Positions 1 to 8,644 of a stretch of 64,000 nt of DNA are shown piece after piece. Location of the stretch: positions 62,001-126,000 of the forward strand of contig JBGAKC010000001.1 of the NCBI GenBank assembly GCA_044224605.1, in the 5' to 3' direction. Positions within the stretch are counted from its first letter, which is position 1. Every line of letters starts with the position of its first letter. The DNA comes from UBA7672 sp044224605. GTDB taxonomy: Bacteria > Pseudomonadota > Alphaproteobacteria > Caulobacterales > Hyphomonadaceae. Made by a program: the position numbers and the translations under genes. A model generated the notes under the pieces. The model searched no databases. It was not told the DNA's origin and saw only the letters and a list, made by a program, of their open reading frames with translations.

Positions 1-2197
1 GCGCGTTGGCCAGCTCGTTCATCCGGGCGATGCCGACGTTGAAGTGGAACTGTTCAATTCCCTGGGTCACGTCGCGCACCGTGCGGTGGGCGAGGCGGCG
101 CAGCTCGAGCGGTTCGCCTGAGTCGGCCGGCCCATCATCGGCGGCAGGCGCGGCTTCGACGAGCGCCCAGAGTTTCTGGATCGAGCCCCAGGCGCCGCGC
201 ACGCCCGCATCGGTCCATTCGAAGTCGCGCTCGGGCGGCGAGTCCGACAGGACGAACCAGCGGGCGACGTCGGCGCCGTAATCGGCGATGATCTGCATCG
301 GATCGACGACGTTCTTCTTCGACTTCGACATCTTCTCGACGCCGCCGATCGTGACGGGCGCGCCGGTCGAGATCTCGATCAATTGGCCGTCACGCTTGTC
401 GATCTCTTCCGGCAGAAGCCACGAACCCGATTCCGACTTGTAGGTCTCGTGCGTGACCATGCCCTGTGTGAAGAGGCCGGCGAAGGGTTCGCCGCTCTTG
501 AGGTCGAGCAGGCCGCAGTCGCGCAGCGCGCGGGAGAAGAAGCGGGAGTAGAGCAGGTGGAGAACAGCGTGCTCGACACCGCCGATGTATTGATCGACGG
601 GCAGCCAGTAGCTGGCTTCCTCCTTGTTGATCGGCTCGGAGGAGTTCGGGTCGCAGAAGCGTGCGAAGTACCAGGATGAGTCGACGAAGGTATCCATCGT
701 GTCGGTCTCGCGTTCCGCCTTGCCACCGCATGTGGGGCAGGCGACGTGCTTCCAAGTCGGATGGCGCGCCAGAGGATTGCCGGGTTCGGAGAAGTCGGCG
801 TTGTCGGGCAGCAGGACCGGCAGGTCCTTGTCCTGCACGGGCACGGTTCCACATTTCGCGCACTTGATGACCGGGATCGGGCAACCCCAATAGCGCTGGC
901 GCGAGACGCCCCAGTCGCGCAGGCGATATTGCGTGGTGGCTTCACCGGCCTCCCGGTTCACCAACGCCTTGATGGCGGCGGTGATCGCGTCCTTCGTGGA
1001 GAGGCCGTTGAGGAAGTCCGAATTGTAGATCGTGCCTTCGCCCGTGTAGGCCTCGCCGCGCACGGCGTAGGTTGCGGGGTCCGCTCCGGGGGGCAGGACG
1101 ACGGGCTTGAAGGGCAGGCCGTACTTCTCGGCGAACTCGATGTCGCGCTGGTCGCCGGCCGGCGAGCCGAAGATCGCGCCGGTGCCGTAGGTCGACAGCA
1201 CGAAGTTCGCGGCCCAGACGGGGAGCTCCCAGTTGGCGTCGAAGGGGTGTTTCACGCGGATGCCAAGATCGATGCCGACTTTCTCGGCTTTCTCGATGTC
1301 GGCTTCGGACGTGCCGCGCGCGGCGCAGTCGGCCATGAACCTGGCGACGGCGGGGTTGGTCTTCGCGATGGCCTTCGTCAGCGGATGGTCGGGAGCGAGC
1401 GCGACGAAGGCAGCGCCGAACAGCGTGTCCGGGCGCGTGGAGAAGACTTCGATGTCGGCGACGCCGGCGACGGGCTTTGTCAGCTGCCAGCGGAAGCGGG
1501 CGCCCTGGCTCTTGCCGATCCAGTTGCCCTGCATGATCCGGACTTTTTCCGGCCAACGGTCGAGGCCATCCAGCGCGGCGAGGAGATCATCGCCGTACTT
1601 CGTGATGCGGAAGAACCATTGCTCCAGCTCGCGCTGTTCCACGACGGCGCCAGAGCGCCAGCCGCGGCCATCGACGACCTGTTCGTTGGCGAGCACGGTG
1701 TTCTCGACCGGATCCCAGTTCACCTTCGCGGACCGGCGATAGACGAGATCGTTCTCCAGCATCTTCAGGAAGATGCGCTGCTGGTGGGCGTAGTAGTTCG
1801 GCTCGCAGGTGGTGACTTCCTTCGACCAATCGAAGGAGAGGCCCAGCGGAGCGAACTGGTCCTTCATCGCCTGGATGTTCTGGAGCGTCCACGTACGAGG
1901 CTGCGCTTGTCTCTCGATGGCGGCGTTCTCGGCGGGCAGGCCGAAGGCGTCCCACCCCATCGGATGCAGGACGTTGTAGCCATTGGCGATGCGATAGCGC
2001 GCGACGACGTCGCCCATGGCGTAGTTGCGGACATGGCCCATGTGGAGCCGGCCCGAGGGGTAGGGGAACATCTCGAGGATGTACGCCTTGGGCATGTCGC
2101 CAGCTTCGGCAGCGGACTTCGCACGGAAGACGTTGGCGCGCTCCCACGCAGCGCGCCATTTGGGTTCGGTTTCTTTCGGGTTGTAGCGGGTGGCCAT
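1..2197 (-). CDS. leuS: Leucyl-tRNA synthetase, C-terminus cut by window edge
   Basis: Charges tRNA-Leu with leucine in the cytoplasm (class I synthetase). The frame is open from an ATG at 2197 to the left edge, giving 732 residues; the last hundred or so residues of the usual length lie outside. The HIGH signature reads PYPSGRLHMGH (residues 45-55) and the KMSKS signature reads EKMSKSKK near residue 621. The CP1 editing domain is present with YGTGAIF and GDQRD; the usual PAHDxRD is PAGDQRD here, so one conserved histidine is replaced while the aspartate is kept. The DUF3576 lipoprotein gene lies just upstream on the same strand, a common alphaproteobacterial arrangement. Identification is secure. 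Confidence 0.97.
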   Translation of the reverse strand, partial: MATRYNPKETEPKWRAAWERANVFRAKSAAEAGDMPKAYILEMFPYPSGRLHMGHVRNYAMGDVVARYRIANGYNVLHPMGWDAFGLPAENAAIERQAQPRTWTLQNIQAMKDQFAPLGLSFDWSKEVTTCEPNYYAHQQRIFLKMLENDLVYRRSAKVNWDPVENTVLANEQVVDGRGWRSGAVVEQRELEQWFFRITKYGDDLLAALDGLDRWPEKVRIMQGNWIGKSQGARFRWQLTKPVAGVADIEVFSTRPDTLFGAAFVALAPDHPLTKAIAKTNPAVARFMADCAARGTSEADIEKAEKVGIDLGIRVKHPFDANWELPVWAANFVLSTYGTGAIFGSPAGDQRDIEFAEKYGLPFKPVVLPPGADPATYAVRGEAYTGEGTIYNSDFLNGLSTKDAITAAIKALVNREAGEATTQYRLRDWGVSRQRYWGCPIPVIKCAKCGTVPVQDKDLPVLLPDNADFSEPGNPLARHPTWKHVACPTCGGKAERETDTMDTFVDSSWYFARFCDPNSSEPINKEEASYWLPVDQYIGGVEHAVLHLLYSRFFSRALRDCGLLDLKSGEPFAGLFTQGMVTHETYKSESGSWLLPEEIDKRDGQLIEISTGAPVTIGGVEKMSKSKKNVVDPMQIIADYGADVARWFVLSDSPPERDFEWTDAGVRGAWGSIQKLWALVEAAPAADDGPADSGEPLELRRLAHRTVRDVTQGIEQFHFNVGIARMNELANA

Positions 2198-2268
2198 CTA
2201 CTCGCTCGTCTATTCGTCGCTGCGCCGGAGTTCGCACATACCGGCGCTGAACGAAAGACGGCGCCGGC

Positions 2269-2727
2269 CTACTGGATGGCGTTAAGTCGAAGCTGGCGGG
2301 CCTTGGACAGGATCGCGTTTTCCAGCGCTACGTTGGTTTCCGGGGCGACGGCGGCCGAAACCCAGGCGCCGTTGACCATCGTCTCGCGGAACACGGCGGC
2401 AGAAATGCCGTCGGCGCGCAGGCGGGTGTCGAGGATGTAGACGGTCGCTTTCAGGCGCTCGTCCTTCTTCTCGGGATTGGCGTACCAGTCGGTGATGATC
2501 ACGCCGCCATAAGGGTCGGCAGAGACCAGCGGCATGAAGGCCAGCGTGTCGAGCGAGGCGCGCCAGAGGTAGGCGTTGACGCCAAGGGCGCCGTTTTCAT
2601 CCGGGCCGCTGTCGGCGCTGGAGGCGGTCGAGGTGTTGGCCGTGGACGATCCGAAGATCGAGCAGCCGGACACGCCCAGCAGGGCCGAAGCAACAAGGGC
2701 GGCAGCCGCCACGCGGGTGAACATCAC
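2269..2727 (-). CDS. DUF3576 family lipoprotein
   Basis: A 152-residue predicted lipoprotein. The N-terminus has a hydrophobic signal followed by a lipobox ending in GVSGC, with the lipidated cysteine at residue 22, then a Ser/Thr/Ala-rich linker. The folded part contains LGVNAYLWRASLDTLAFMP and GGVIITDWY, typical of DUF3576. The function of the family is not established; members sit next to leuS and LPS-assembly genes in many alphaproteobacteria. The gene is 71 bases upstream of leuS on the same strand and may share its transcript. The family call rests on recognising these motifs. Confidence 0.85.
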   Translation of the reverse strand: MMFTRVAAAALVASALLGVSGCSIFGSSTANTSTASSADSGPDENGALGVNAYLWRASLDTLAFMPLVSADPYGGVIITDWYANPEKKDERLKATVYILDTRLRADGISAAVFRETMVNGAWVSAAVAPETNVALENAILSKARQLRLNAIQ

Positions 2728-2895
2728 GTCGTAACTCCAGTAGCCCGGCGCGTTTTTGCGCCCCCGGAAGCCCCAAGCAGCCGCTTCCTTAGCTCTGAGG
2801 CTATCCCACCGGCAAGGGCTGAAAGCCGTTAGCCTCGCCGCAAGGCTGCCTCATATAGTTCGTGCATTGGACGGTGATTGCGGAGGAATTCTGGC

Positions 2896-4128
2896 ATGCG
2901 GCGCACGATAACCATGGCCGCCCCCCTGAGCCTGCTGGTCCTCGGGGCTGCGCCGGCGCTCGCCCAGGAGGGCGACGGGGAGTGGAAGGCCGATGTCGTC
3001 TTCACCCTTGCGGGCTCGTTCGTGGACGAGGAAACGCCTCTGGCCCCGGCGGCGGACGGGGTGATGGTCTCCGGCCTCCTGTCGGTTTCGCGGTCTGACA
3101 CATTCGATAACGGGCTGACGCTGAGCTGGATCGGCGCGCTTCGCTATGACCGCGACGCACCGTCGCGCCCGGCCTTTGCGGGCGTGCTGGGCAATTGTCC
3201 GGCTGCTGATCTGCAATGCCCGCGTGTGGCGAACGGAGCGGGTTTCCTCTCGCCCGTGTCGCCTGCCACGGGACTGGCTGTCGGCGGCGCGCCCGTCGAC
3301 GAAGAGGGATTTGTCGCCGTGGAGGCGGCGTCGGTGACGCTGGCCGGACCCTGGGGCGATGGCGTGATTGGCCTTGATTCAGGGGCTGCAGCGAGGCTCG
3401 ACGCGCGTGCGCCGCAGGTTATGGAGCGCGTGTCGGCGTTCTCGCCGGGGCTCGATGCGACAGGGCTTGGCGTGACGCGCGCGCGCAATGACGTGACGGG
3501 CTCGTCGTTCAAGGCGACCTATCTGAGCCCGCGCTGGATCGGCTTCCGCGTGGGCGCGAGCTACACGCCGAAGGCGGACGACCGGACCGTCGATTACGAT
3601 CCGGGTTTTGCCGGTCCGGGCAGGGCTGGGGCGGAACTCGAGAATGTGTGGGAGGGGGCGGTCTCCTTCTCGCGCCAGTTCGCCGAGCAGGACCTGCGGG
3701 TGCGGGCGGCGGTGACCTACACGTCTGCCAACGCCGGATCGGGCCTGGCGGGCTTCGGGGACTATGAGGCGTGGGGGGCCGGGCTTGAGCTGGAGCATGA
3801 TGGTTTCACCGGCGGGGTCCGGTGGCTTTCCAGCAACAATGCGTGGGAATCCGGGACCGGAGATTACGAGGCCTGGGAGGCCGGGCTGGTCCACGACTCG
3901 GACGACTGGCGCATCGGGATCGAGGCGGGGTGGGCCAAGGACCGCCTGACAGGGATTGAGGGATCGTCCTGGCTGGCCGGGTTGACCCGAAAGATTAATG
4001 AAAATGTCGACCTGGGCGTGGCCTGGACCCGGGCGGAGGCCGACATGCCTGTGCTGTTCGGTCCCAGCTTCAGTCACACAAACGCCAGCAATGACGGGCT
4101 AGTGGTGGAACTGACTGTGCGGAATTAG
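2896..4128 (+). CDS. Putative outer-membrane beta-barrel (porin-like) protein
   Basis: A 410-residue exported protein. The start at 2896 is preferred over an in-frame ATG at 2878 because GGAGG at 2881-2885 lies ten bases upstream. The N-terminus is a signal peptide ending ALAQ. The remainder alternates short hydrophobic/aromatic strands with Gly/Asp turns (for example FRVGASYTPK, WRIGIEAGWAKD, NVDLGVAWTRAE), as in 16-strand porins. DYEAWGAGLELEHDGF and DYEAWEAGLVHDSDDW are two near-repeats of a strand-turn unit. The sequence ends in VELTVRN rather than the usual terminal Phe. Substrate cannot be inferred; it could be a porin or a transporter-like barrel. Confidence 0.7.
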   Translation: MRRTITMAAPLSLLVLGAAPALAQEGDGEWKADVVFTLAGSFVDEETPLAPAADGVMVSGLLSVSRSDTFDNGLTLSWIGALRYDRDAPSRPAFAGVLGNCPAADLQCPRVANGAGFLSPVSPATGLAVGGAPVDEEGFVAVEAASVTLAGPWGDGVIGLDSGAAARLDARAPQVMERVSAFSPGLDATGLGVTRARNDVTGSSFKATYLSPRWIGFRVGASYTPKADDRTVDYDPGFAGPGRAGAELENVWEGAVSFSRQFAEQDLRVRAAVTYTSANAGSGLAGFGDYEAWGAGLELEHDGFTGGVRWLSSNNAWESGTGDYEAWEAGLVHDSDDWRIGIEAGWAKDRLTGIEGSSWLAGLTRKINENVDLGVAWTRAEADMPVLFGPSFSHTNASNDGLVVELTVRN

Positions 4129-4228
4129 TGACACCCGGGGGAGAAATACCCCCTTGAGCGCCCATCTTAATTCTCGTTAACTTTTGTGAAGCAACTCACC
4201 CGTATTATCTCGATCAGGAGGGCAGGAC

Positions 4229-4723
4229 ATGCGCACTACCGCAAAACTCTTTTGTCTCGCCGCCTCCCTGGTCGCTGCGCCGGCTTTTGCGCAGGGCGGG
4301 AAGGATAGCGCCCCCGTGTCCTCGTCGCAGAGCCTTGCCCAGGCTGGAAAATCTCTCCAGGCCATCCCGCAGGCTTCGCCCTCAATGAATCTCGGCCTCG
4401 GCTTCTCCAAGGGCGGCACGGAGCGGACGCTCCTGCCGATCGCGCCGGTCCAGAAGGATTCGCTGGAACTCACCTGGCAACCGGCCAGCAAATGGGGCCT
4501 GACCCTCGATCTGACCAGCCGCGCGCCGAACGAACTGTTCCCGCGCGAGGAAGTCACGGCGGGCGTCACCTACCAGGTCACCCCGCGCTTCCGCTTCGGC
4601 GGGGGCTTCACGGTGAGGGGCGACTCGCTGGCGCAGTCGCTGTCGAACCCGGCGCAGAATTTCTCGAATGCCAAGGATGGCGCCGAAGCTTCGGTGCGCA
4701 TCGAGTCGGCTTTCTCGTTCTAG
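4229..4723 (+). CDS. NtrZ-like small periplasmic protein
   Basis: A 164-residue secreted protein with a signal peptide ending PAFAQ and a GGAGG-type ribosome site at 4217-4221. The C-terminal half carries LTLDLTSRAPNE, FPREEVTAGVTYQVTP and RFRFGGGFTV, which resemble the NtrZ family. In Caulobacter, NtrZ is a periplasmic inhibitor of the NtrY sensor kinase. NtrY and NtrX are not in this window, so a link to them is inferred from the family only. An alternative is a generic small outer-membrane barrel fragment. It stands alone between convergent or unrelated genes. Confidence 0.55.
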   Translation: MRTTAKLFCLAASLVAAPAFAQGGKDSAPVSSSQSLAQAGKSLQAIPQASPSMNLGLGFSKGGTERTLLPIAPVQKDSLELTWQPASKWGLTLDLTSRAPNELFPREEVTAGVTYQVTPRFRFGGGFTVRGDSLAQSLSNPAQNFSNAKDGAEASVRIESAFSF

Positions 4724-4734
4724 ACTGGCTCGTT

Positions 4735-5370
4735 CTAATTACCCCAACCTTCCATAACAGCGTCGATCGCGGCCCATCCGGCTGCGCCTGACATTGCACG
4801 TGCAGCGTTGCCTGCGTTGATGCCGCCGAGGGCGTAGACGGCCAGAGCGGAGCTGCGCGCGATCTGGCGGAAGCGGAGCGGGCCGAGCGCCTTGCCGGCG
4901 GAGGGGCTGCGGCTTGGGAAGACCGTCGAGACGATTGCAGCGTCGACGCCGAGGCGGCGGGCGCGGGCGATGGCGGCGCGGGAGTGGGCGGCTGTGGTTT
5001 CGATGAAGCGTGGGTGGTGTGGGCGGACGCCTGCGAGGCGCGCTTCGGGCCAGTGGACGCCATGGGCGCCGATGCGCGCGGCGAGGGCGGGGTCGGCGGA
5101 GACGAGCAGGATCAGGCCGCGCTGACGGCAGGCGCGGGCAAGCGCCGCGCCGACCACATAGCGGTTGGCGGCGCCATAATGGCGATAGATGACGCCGAAG
5201 CCGTGCGGCAGGTTGGCGATGACGCCCAGCAGGTTCTTCGTGCGGGCAGGATCGGTGAGGAAGAAGGCGCGGGGGAGGGTGCGTCCGTTGCGGGCGCGGG
5301 CGGGCTTCGCAAGGCGCGAGGCCACGAGGAGCTTGCGGCGGATCGCGGCTTGGGGTTGAGGATGGCCCAT
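4735..5370 (-). CDS. Thiamine-phosphate synthase-like TIM-barrel protein
   Basis: A 211-residue protein of the ThiE/TenI fold. Recognisable pieces are RAFFLTDPARTKN near the start, ARIGAHGVHWPE in the middle, VSTVFPSRSP and the phosphate-loop segment YALGGINAGNAARAM near the end. ThiE joins the pyrimidine and thiazole halves of thiamine; this divergent, stand-alone version has no other thi gene nearby, so the exact reaction is uncertain. Its ATG at 5370 and the divergent yggS ATG at 5369 share the palindrome CATG, so the two coding regions overlap by two bases head to head. Confidence 0.7.
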   Translation of the reverse strand: MGHPQPQAAIRRKLLVASRLAKPARARNGRTLPRAFFLTDPARTKNLLGVIANLPHGFGVIYRHYGAANRYVVGAALARACRQRGLILLVSADPALAARIGAHGVHWPEARLAGVRPHHPRFIETTAAHSRAAIARARRLGVDAAIVSTVFPSRSPSAGKALGPLRFRQIARSSALAVYALGGINAGNAARAMSGAAGWAAIDAVMEGWGN

Positions 5371-6046
5371 GGACGACAAGCTTCTTCAGGAAATCTCGGC
5401 GGCGCGTGACGACGTTCTTGCGCGCATTGCCGCCGCAGCCAAGGGCGCAGGCCGCGAAGCGGGCGCCGTGCAGCTGGTGGCGGTGTCGAAATCGCAGCCT
5501 GACGAGCGGATCGAGGCGATGCTGGCGACCGGACAGCGCGTGTTCGGGGAGAATCGCGTGCAGGAGGCCGAGGCGCACTGGGAGGCGCGGCGGGCGGCGG
5601 CGCTGGGCCTGGAGCTGCGCCTGATCGGGCCGCTGCAGACCAACAAGGCGAAGGAAGCGGTTGCGCTGTTCGACGTGATCGAGACACTGGATCGCGAGAA
5701 GCTTGCCGGCGCGCTGGCGGATGCGTGCGCGAAGATAGGAAAGACGCCGCGCTTCTACGTGCAGGTGAATACGGGCGAGGAAGAGCAGAAGGCGGGCGTG
5801 GCGCCGCGTGATGCGGACACGTTCATCGCTGCCATGCGCAAGACTTACGGCTTCGCGGTCGAAGGGCTGATGTGCATTCCGCCGGCGGAAGAGCCTGCGG
5901 GTCCGCACTTCGCGCTGCTGGCCAAGATAGCGGCGCGCAACGGCGTCGCGAAGCTGTCGATGGGCATGAGCGCGGATTACGAGACCGCCGTACGGTTCGG
6001 CGCAACGAGTGTGCGGGTAGGATCAGCGCTGTTCGGCGCGCGCTAG
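5369..6046 (+). CDS. yggS: YggS/PROSC family pyridoxal-phosphate homeostasis protein
   Basis: A 225-residue member of the YggS/PLPBP family, which binds pyridoxal 5-phosphate and buffers vitamin B6 without a known enzymatic reaction. The PLP lysine is K41 in LVAVSKSQ. Other hallmarks are FGENRVQEAEAHW, RLIGPLQTNKAKEAV, YVQVNTGEEEQKAGV, LMCIPPAEE and LSMGMSADYE followed by the phosphate-binding RVGSALFG. The length is normal. It is divergent from the ThiE-like gene with overlapping start codons, and its TAG overlaps the convergent lysoplasmalogenase stop in CTAG at 6043-6046. Confidence 0.95.
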   Translation: MDDKLLQEISAARDDVLARIAAAAKGAGREAGAVQLVAVSKSQPDERIEAMLATGQRVFGENRVQEAEAHWEARRAAALGLELRLIGPLQTNKAKEAVALFDVIETLDREKLAGALADACAKIGKTPRFYVQVNTGEEEQKAGVAPRDADTFIAAMRKTYGFAVEGLMCIPPAEEPAGPHFALLAKIAARNGVAKLSMGMSADYETAVRFGATSVRVGSALFGAR

Positions 6047-6693
6047 GTGCGCTGGCGGGAGAGGCTCCAGGCCAGCATGATCTGCGCGGCGGCGTAGGTG
6101 ATCCAGACGCTGCCGATGGGTACGGGCTGGTGCGCGAACATGCCGACTGCGATCAGCGAGTCGGAGAGCATGAAGATCGCCGCGCCGAGTTTGGCCATGA
6201 GCGGCGCCTTCGACATGAGGGCCGAGATCACCATGATCGAGATGATGACCGAATAGGCCGTCGCCGGGATGATGAGGCCCATTTCCGCCTGTCCGGGCGC
6301 GAACCAGATGGCGAGGCCGATCGAAGCCGCCAGCACGAGGGCTGCGAAGGGCCAGCCAGACTTGTTGAGGCCGTCGCGGCGGATGATCGTGATGAAGGCG
6401 GCGCTGTAGAAGACGTGAGCGAGGCCGAACGCGGCCATGCCGCCGACGAAGAGGCCGTCGAGTTCGAGCAGCACGTCGCCGACGGCGGAGAGCAGCAGGC
6501 CAAGGCCGACGAGCCAGGCGCGCTGGCTGAGGGCGTAGAGGCCGAGCACGACGATGCCGGAGCATTTCCAGACCGGGCCCAGCGGCTGATCGAGCTTCAC
6601 CCATTCATTGGCGAGGTGCGAGGCGGCGAGGAGCGCGCCTGCAATGAAAAGGATGATTGCGGCGCCGGAGCGCGGGGCGGTGGTATCGGTCAT
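6043..6693 (-). CDS. Lysoplasmalogenase (YhhN/TMEM86 family)
   Basis: A 216-residue inner-membrane protein with about eight hydrophobic helices. The family signature is visible as LLLSAVGDVLLELDG with FGLAHVFYSAAF, and AAIFMLSDSLIAV later, whose acidic residues are typical of the YhhN family. Characterised members hydrolyse the vinyl-ether bond of lysoplasmalogen; in bacteria the physiological substrate is often unknown, so a lipid-remodelling role is inferred. It is convergent with yggS and overlaps its stop codon by four bases. Confidence 0.9.
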   Translation of the reverse strand: MTDTTAPRSGAAIILFIAGALLAASHLANEWVKLDQPLGPVWKCSGIVVLGLYALSQRAWLVGLGLLLSAVGDVLLELDGLFVGGMAAFGLAHVFYSAAFITIIRRDGLNKSGWPFAALVLAASIGLAIWFAPGQAEMGLIIPATAYSVIISIMVISALMSKAPLMAKLGAAIFMLSDSLIAVGMFAHQPVPIGSVWITYAAAQIMLAWSLSRQRT

Positions 6694-6807
6694 GGCATGT
6701 TGGTAGCGGGGTGAGGCGGGGTTGTCGATTTCACCTTGGGGAACCGCCCTCGCGGCTCGTCCCCATCCTGGCTTCGCCGTGCTTCCCCCGCTTCTCAGGG
6801 GAAGAGT

Positions 6808-7320
6808 TCAGATCGTGATCTCCAACTCGTCACCCGGCTTTGCATCCTTCAGCAGGGCGAGAAGATCCGGAAGGGCGCAGGCGATGCAGCCTTCGGTCGG
6901 CGAATAGTCCTTGCGGGCGAGGTGGAGGAAGATGGCGCTGCCTTTGCCGGGCATGACGGGGGCGTCGTTGTAGCCGAGCTCGACGATGAGGTCGTAGACA
7001 TGGTCCTCGCGCCAGAGTTTCTCGTGGCTGGCCGGGTAGGGCAGGATCACCGGGCGGTTGTAGAACAGGTCGGCAGGATCATCGCACCAGCCGGCCTCGG
7101 GAATTATCTCGACCATGGGCAGGCCGGTTGCGGGGCGGGCGAGGCGGTCGGCGCGCCAGAACAGTTGGCGCATCGGCCATATGCCGATCGGGCTCGCGCC
7201 ATCGCCCTCGCGCTTCGAATCGGCAGGCGTAACGCCGCTTCTGCCGAGCGCGCAGCGGACTTTATTGCCGCCCCACTGGAGCCTGCCGCTGGAACTCGCC
7301 GTAAATCGCGTGGCAGGCAT
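6808..7320 (-). CDS. YkuD-type L,D-transpeptidase
   Basis: A 170-residue protein with the catalytic YkuD pattern: H133 in AIFLHLARKDYSP followed by C145 in TEGCIACAL. These enzymes form 3-3 cross-links in peptidoglycan or attach proteins to it through a cysteine acyl-enzyme. GVTPADSKREGDGASPIGIW near the N-terminus is the usual substrate-groove segment. There is no clear signal peptide from the TTG/ATG region used here, so export is uncertain or uses an N-terminus not recognised. It is transcribed away from the divergent CenR-like regulator. Confidence 0.85.
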   Translation of the reverse strand: MPATRFTASSSGRLQWGGNKVRCALGRSGVTPADSKREGDGASPIGIWPMRQLFWRADRLARPATGLPMVEIIPEAGWCDDPADLFYNRPVILPYPASHEKLWREDHVYDLIVELGYNDAPVMPGKGSAIFLHLARKDYSPTEGCIACALPDLLALLKDAKPGDELEITI

Positions 7321-7418
7321 GGTAGCTGACCGCTTCGTGATGGCTTCCTTGCTAGGCCCATACTCCCTAGACTTGCTATGCCCCGCACGGAAGATGCGGG
7401 CCGGGAGACGCCGACGAC

Positions 7419-8105
7419 ATGACCACCGCCAAGACGATCCTGCTGGTCGATGACGACCAGGAACTGCGCGAGGCGCTGGCCGAGCAGTTCGAGCTGCATG
7501 AGGGCTTCCGGATCGAGCATGCCTCTTCGGCGGGCGAGGGTATCAAGAAGGCCGAGGAAACCCGGGCCGACCTGATCATCCTCGACGTCGAGCTGCCGGA
7601 CATGGACGGGCGCGACGCCTGCCGGCTGATGCGCAAGCACGGCATCGCCGCGCCGATCGTCATGCTGACCGGGCAGGTCACGGATGCGGATGCGATCCTG
7701 GGCCTCGATTCAGGCGCCAATGACTACGTCACCAAGCCGTTCAAGTTCTCGGTGCTGCTCGCCCGCGTGCGCGCCCACCTGCGCACGTTCGAGCAAAGTG
7801 AAGACGCGACTTTCCGGCTGGGGCCGTATGAGTTCCGCCCTGCGGCCAAGCTGCTGATCGACGAGAAGGAACGGAAAATCCGTCTCACCGAGAAGGAAAC
7901 GAACATTCTCAAGTATCTCTATCGCGCGGGCGGCAAGCCGGTCGGGCGCGAGGAGCTGCTCTCGGAAGTGTGGGGCTATAATGCCAACGTCACCACGCAC
8001 ACGCTGGAGACGCACATCTACCGCCTCCGCCAGAAGATCGAGCCCGATCCGGCGAATGCGCGTCTGCTTCTCACCGAGAGCGGCGGATACAGGCTGCAGG
8101 CCTAG
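7419..8105 (+). CDS. OmpR-family response regulator, CenR-like
   Basis: A 228-residue DNA-binding response regulator. The receiver (residues 5-120) has the acidic DDD at 11-13, phospho-acceptor D56 in LIILDVELPDMDG, and the conserved lysine in DYVTKPF. The C-terminal winged helix includes RLTEKETNILKYLYRAGGK and VTTHTLETHIYRLRQKI, ending GGYRLQA. The strong match in spacing and wording to Caulobacter CenR, an essential cell-envelope regulator paired with the kinase CenK, suggests orthology; no kinase gene is adjacent. GGGAG at 7400-7404 serves as a ribosome site. General function is certain, the CenR identity less so. Confidence 0.9.
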   Translation: MTTAKTILLVDDDQELREALAEQFELHEGFRIEHASSAGEGIKKAEETRADLIILDVELPDMDGRDACRLMRKHGIAAPIVMLTGQVTDADAILGLDSGANDYVTKPFKFSVLLARVRAHLRTFEQSEDATFRLGPYEFRPAAKLLIDEKERKIRLTEKETNILKYLYRAGGKPVGREELLSEVWGYNANVTTHTLETHIYRLRQKIEPDPANARLLLTESGGYRLQA

Positions 8106-8199
8106 TCCCGACCGGTCGCCCGGCAAGGCGTGGAAAGACGCCGCTTTTCTGCTATGATGCGTTGGCCGGTCCGCACTGGTCCGGATTGGAGAGGCGATC

Positions 8200-8619
8200 A
8201 TGAAGGGACTGATTGCATCATCGTTTGTCGTGCTCATGACGGCGGCCACACTGGCGGCGCCGGCCGCGGCGGGACCGGAGAAGAAGACCGAGCTGATCGC
8301 GCTCGACGGGAAAAGCGTCGACAAGATGCAGCTGCGTGACGACTTCGACGCCACCTGGGTGATCGATACCCAGCGCGTGCTCTATCGCGACGATCGCCGC
8401 GCTTACTATCTGGTGACGCTGAAAGACGCGTGCCCGTCGCTCGAAATCCGCAGCCTTGGCTTCAGCTTCCATCCTGCGTGGTCATGGCAGTTGCGCGACA
8501 ACTTCGCCTACGAGATCCGCCCGCAGGCCGGATCGCGTTGCGACGTCGCAAGGATTGAGAAGATGAGCGACGCCAAGGCCGAGCCGCTGCGCGACGCCGC
8601 GCATCATCGCGTCTGGTAA
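8200..8619 (+). CDS. DUF6491-like secreted protein
   Basis: A 139-residue protein with a signal peptide ending AAPAAAGP. The mature part has paired cysteines (DACPSLEIRSLGF and SRCDVARIEKM) separated by SFHPAWSWQLRDNF, an arrangement seen in the DUF6491 family of small proteobacterial periplasmic proteins. The cysteines may form a disulfide. No function is known. It follows the CenR-like gene on the same strand after about 95 bases and could be read from its own promoter. Confidence 0.6.
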   Translation: MKGLIASSFVVLMTAATLAAPAAAGPEKKTELIALDGKSVDKMQLRDDFDATWVIDTQRVLYRDDRRAYYLVTLKDACPSLEIRSLGFSFHPAWSWQLRDNFAYEIRPQAGSRCDVARIEKMSDAKAEPLRDAAHHRVW

Positions 8620-8644
8620 GCGCTGACGCCTGAGGGCCTGCCTG

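Noticed and set aside
746..2440. A plus-strand open frame of 564 codons
   Set aside because: It lies entirely antisense to leuS, whose motifs are unmistakable, and its sequence has no family features.
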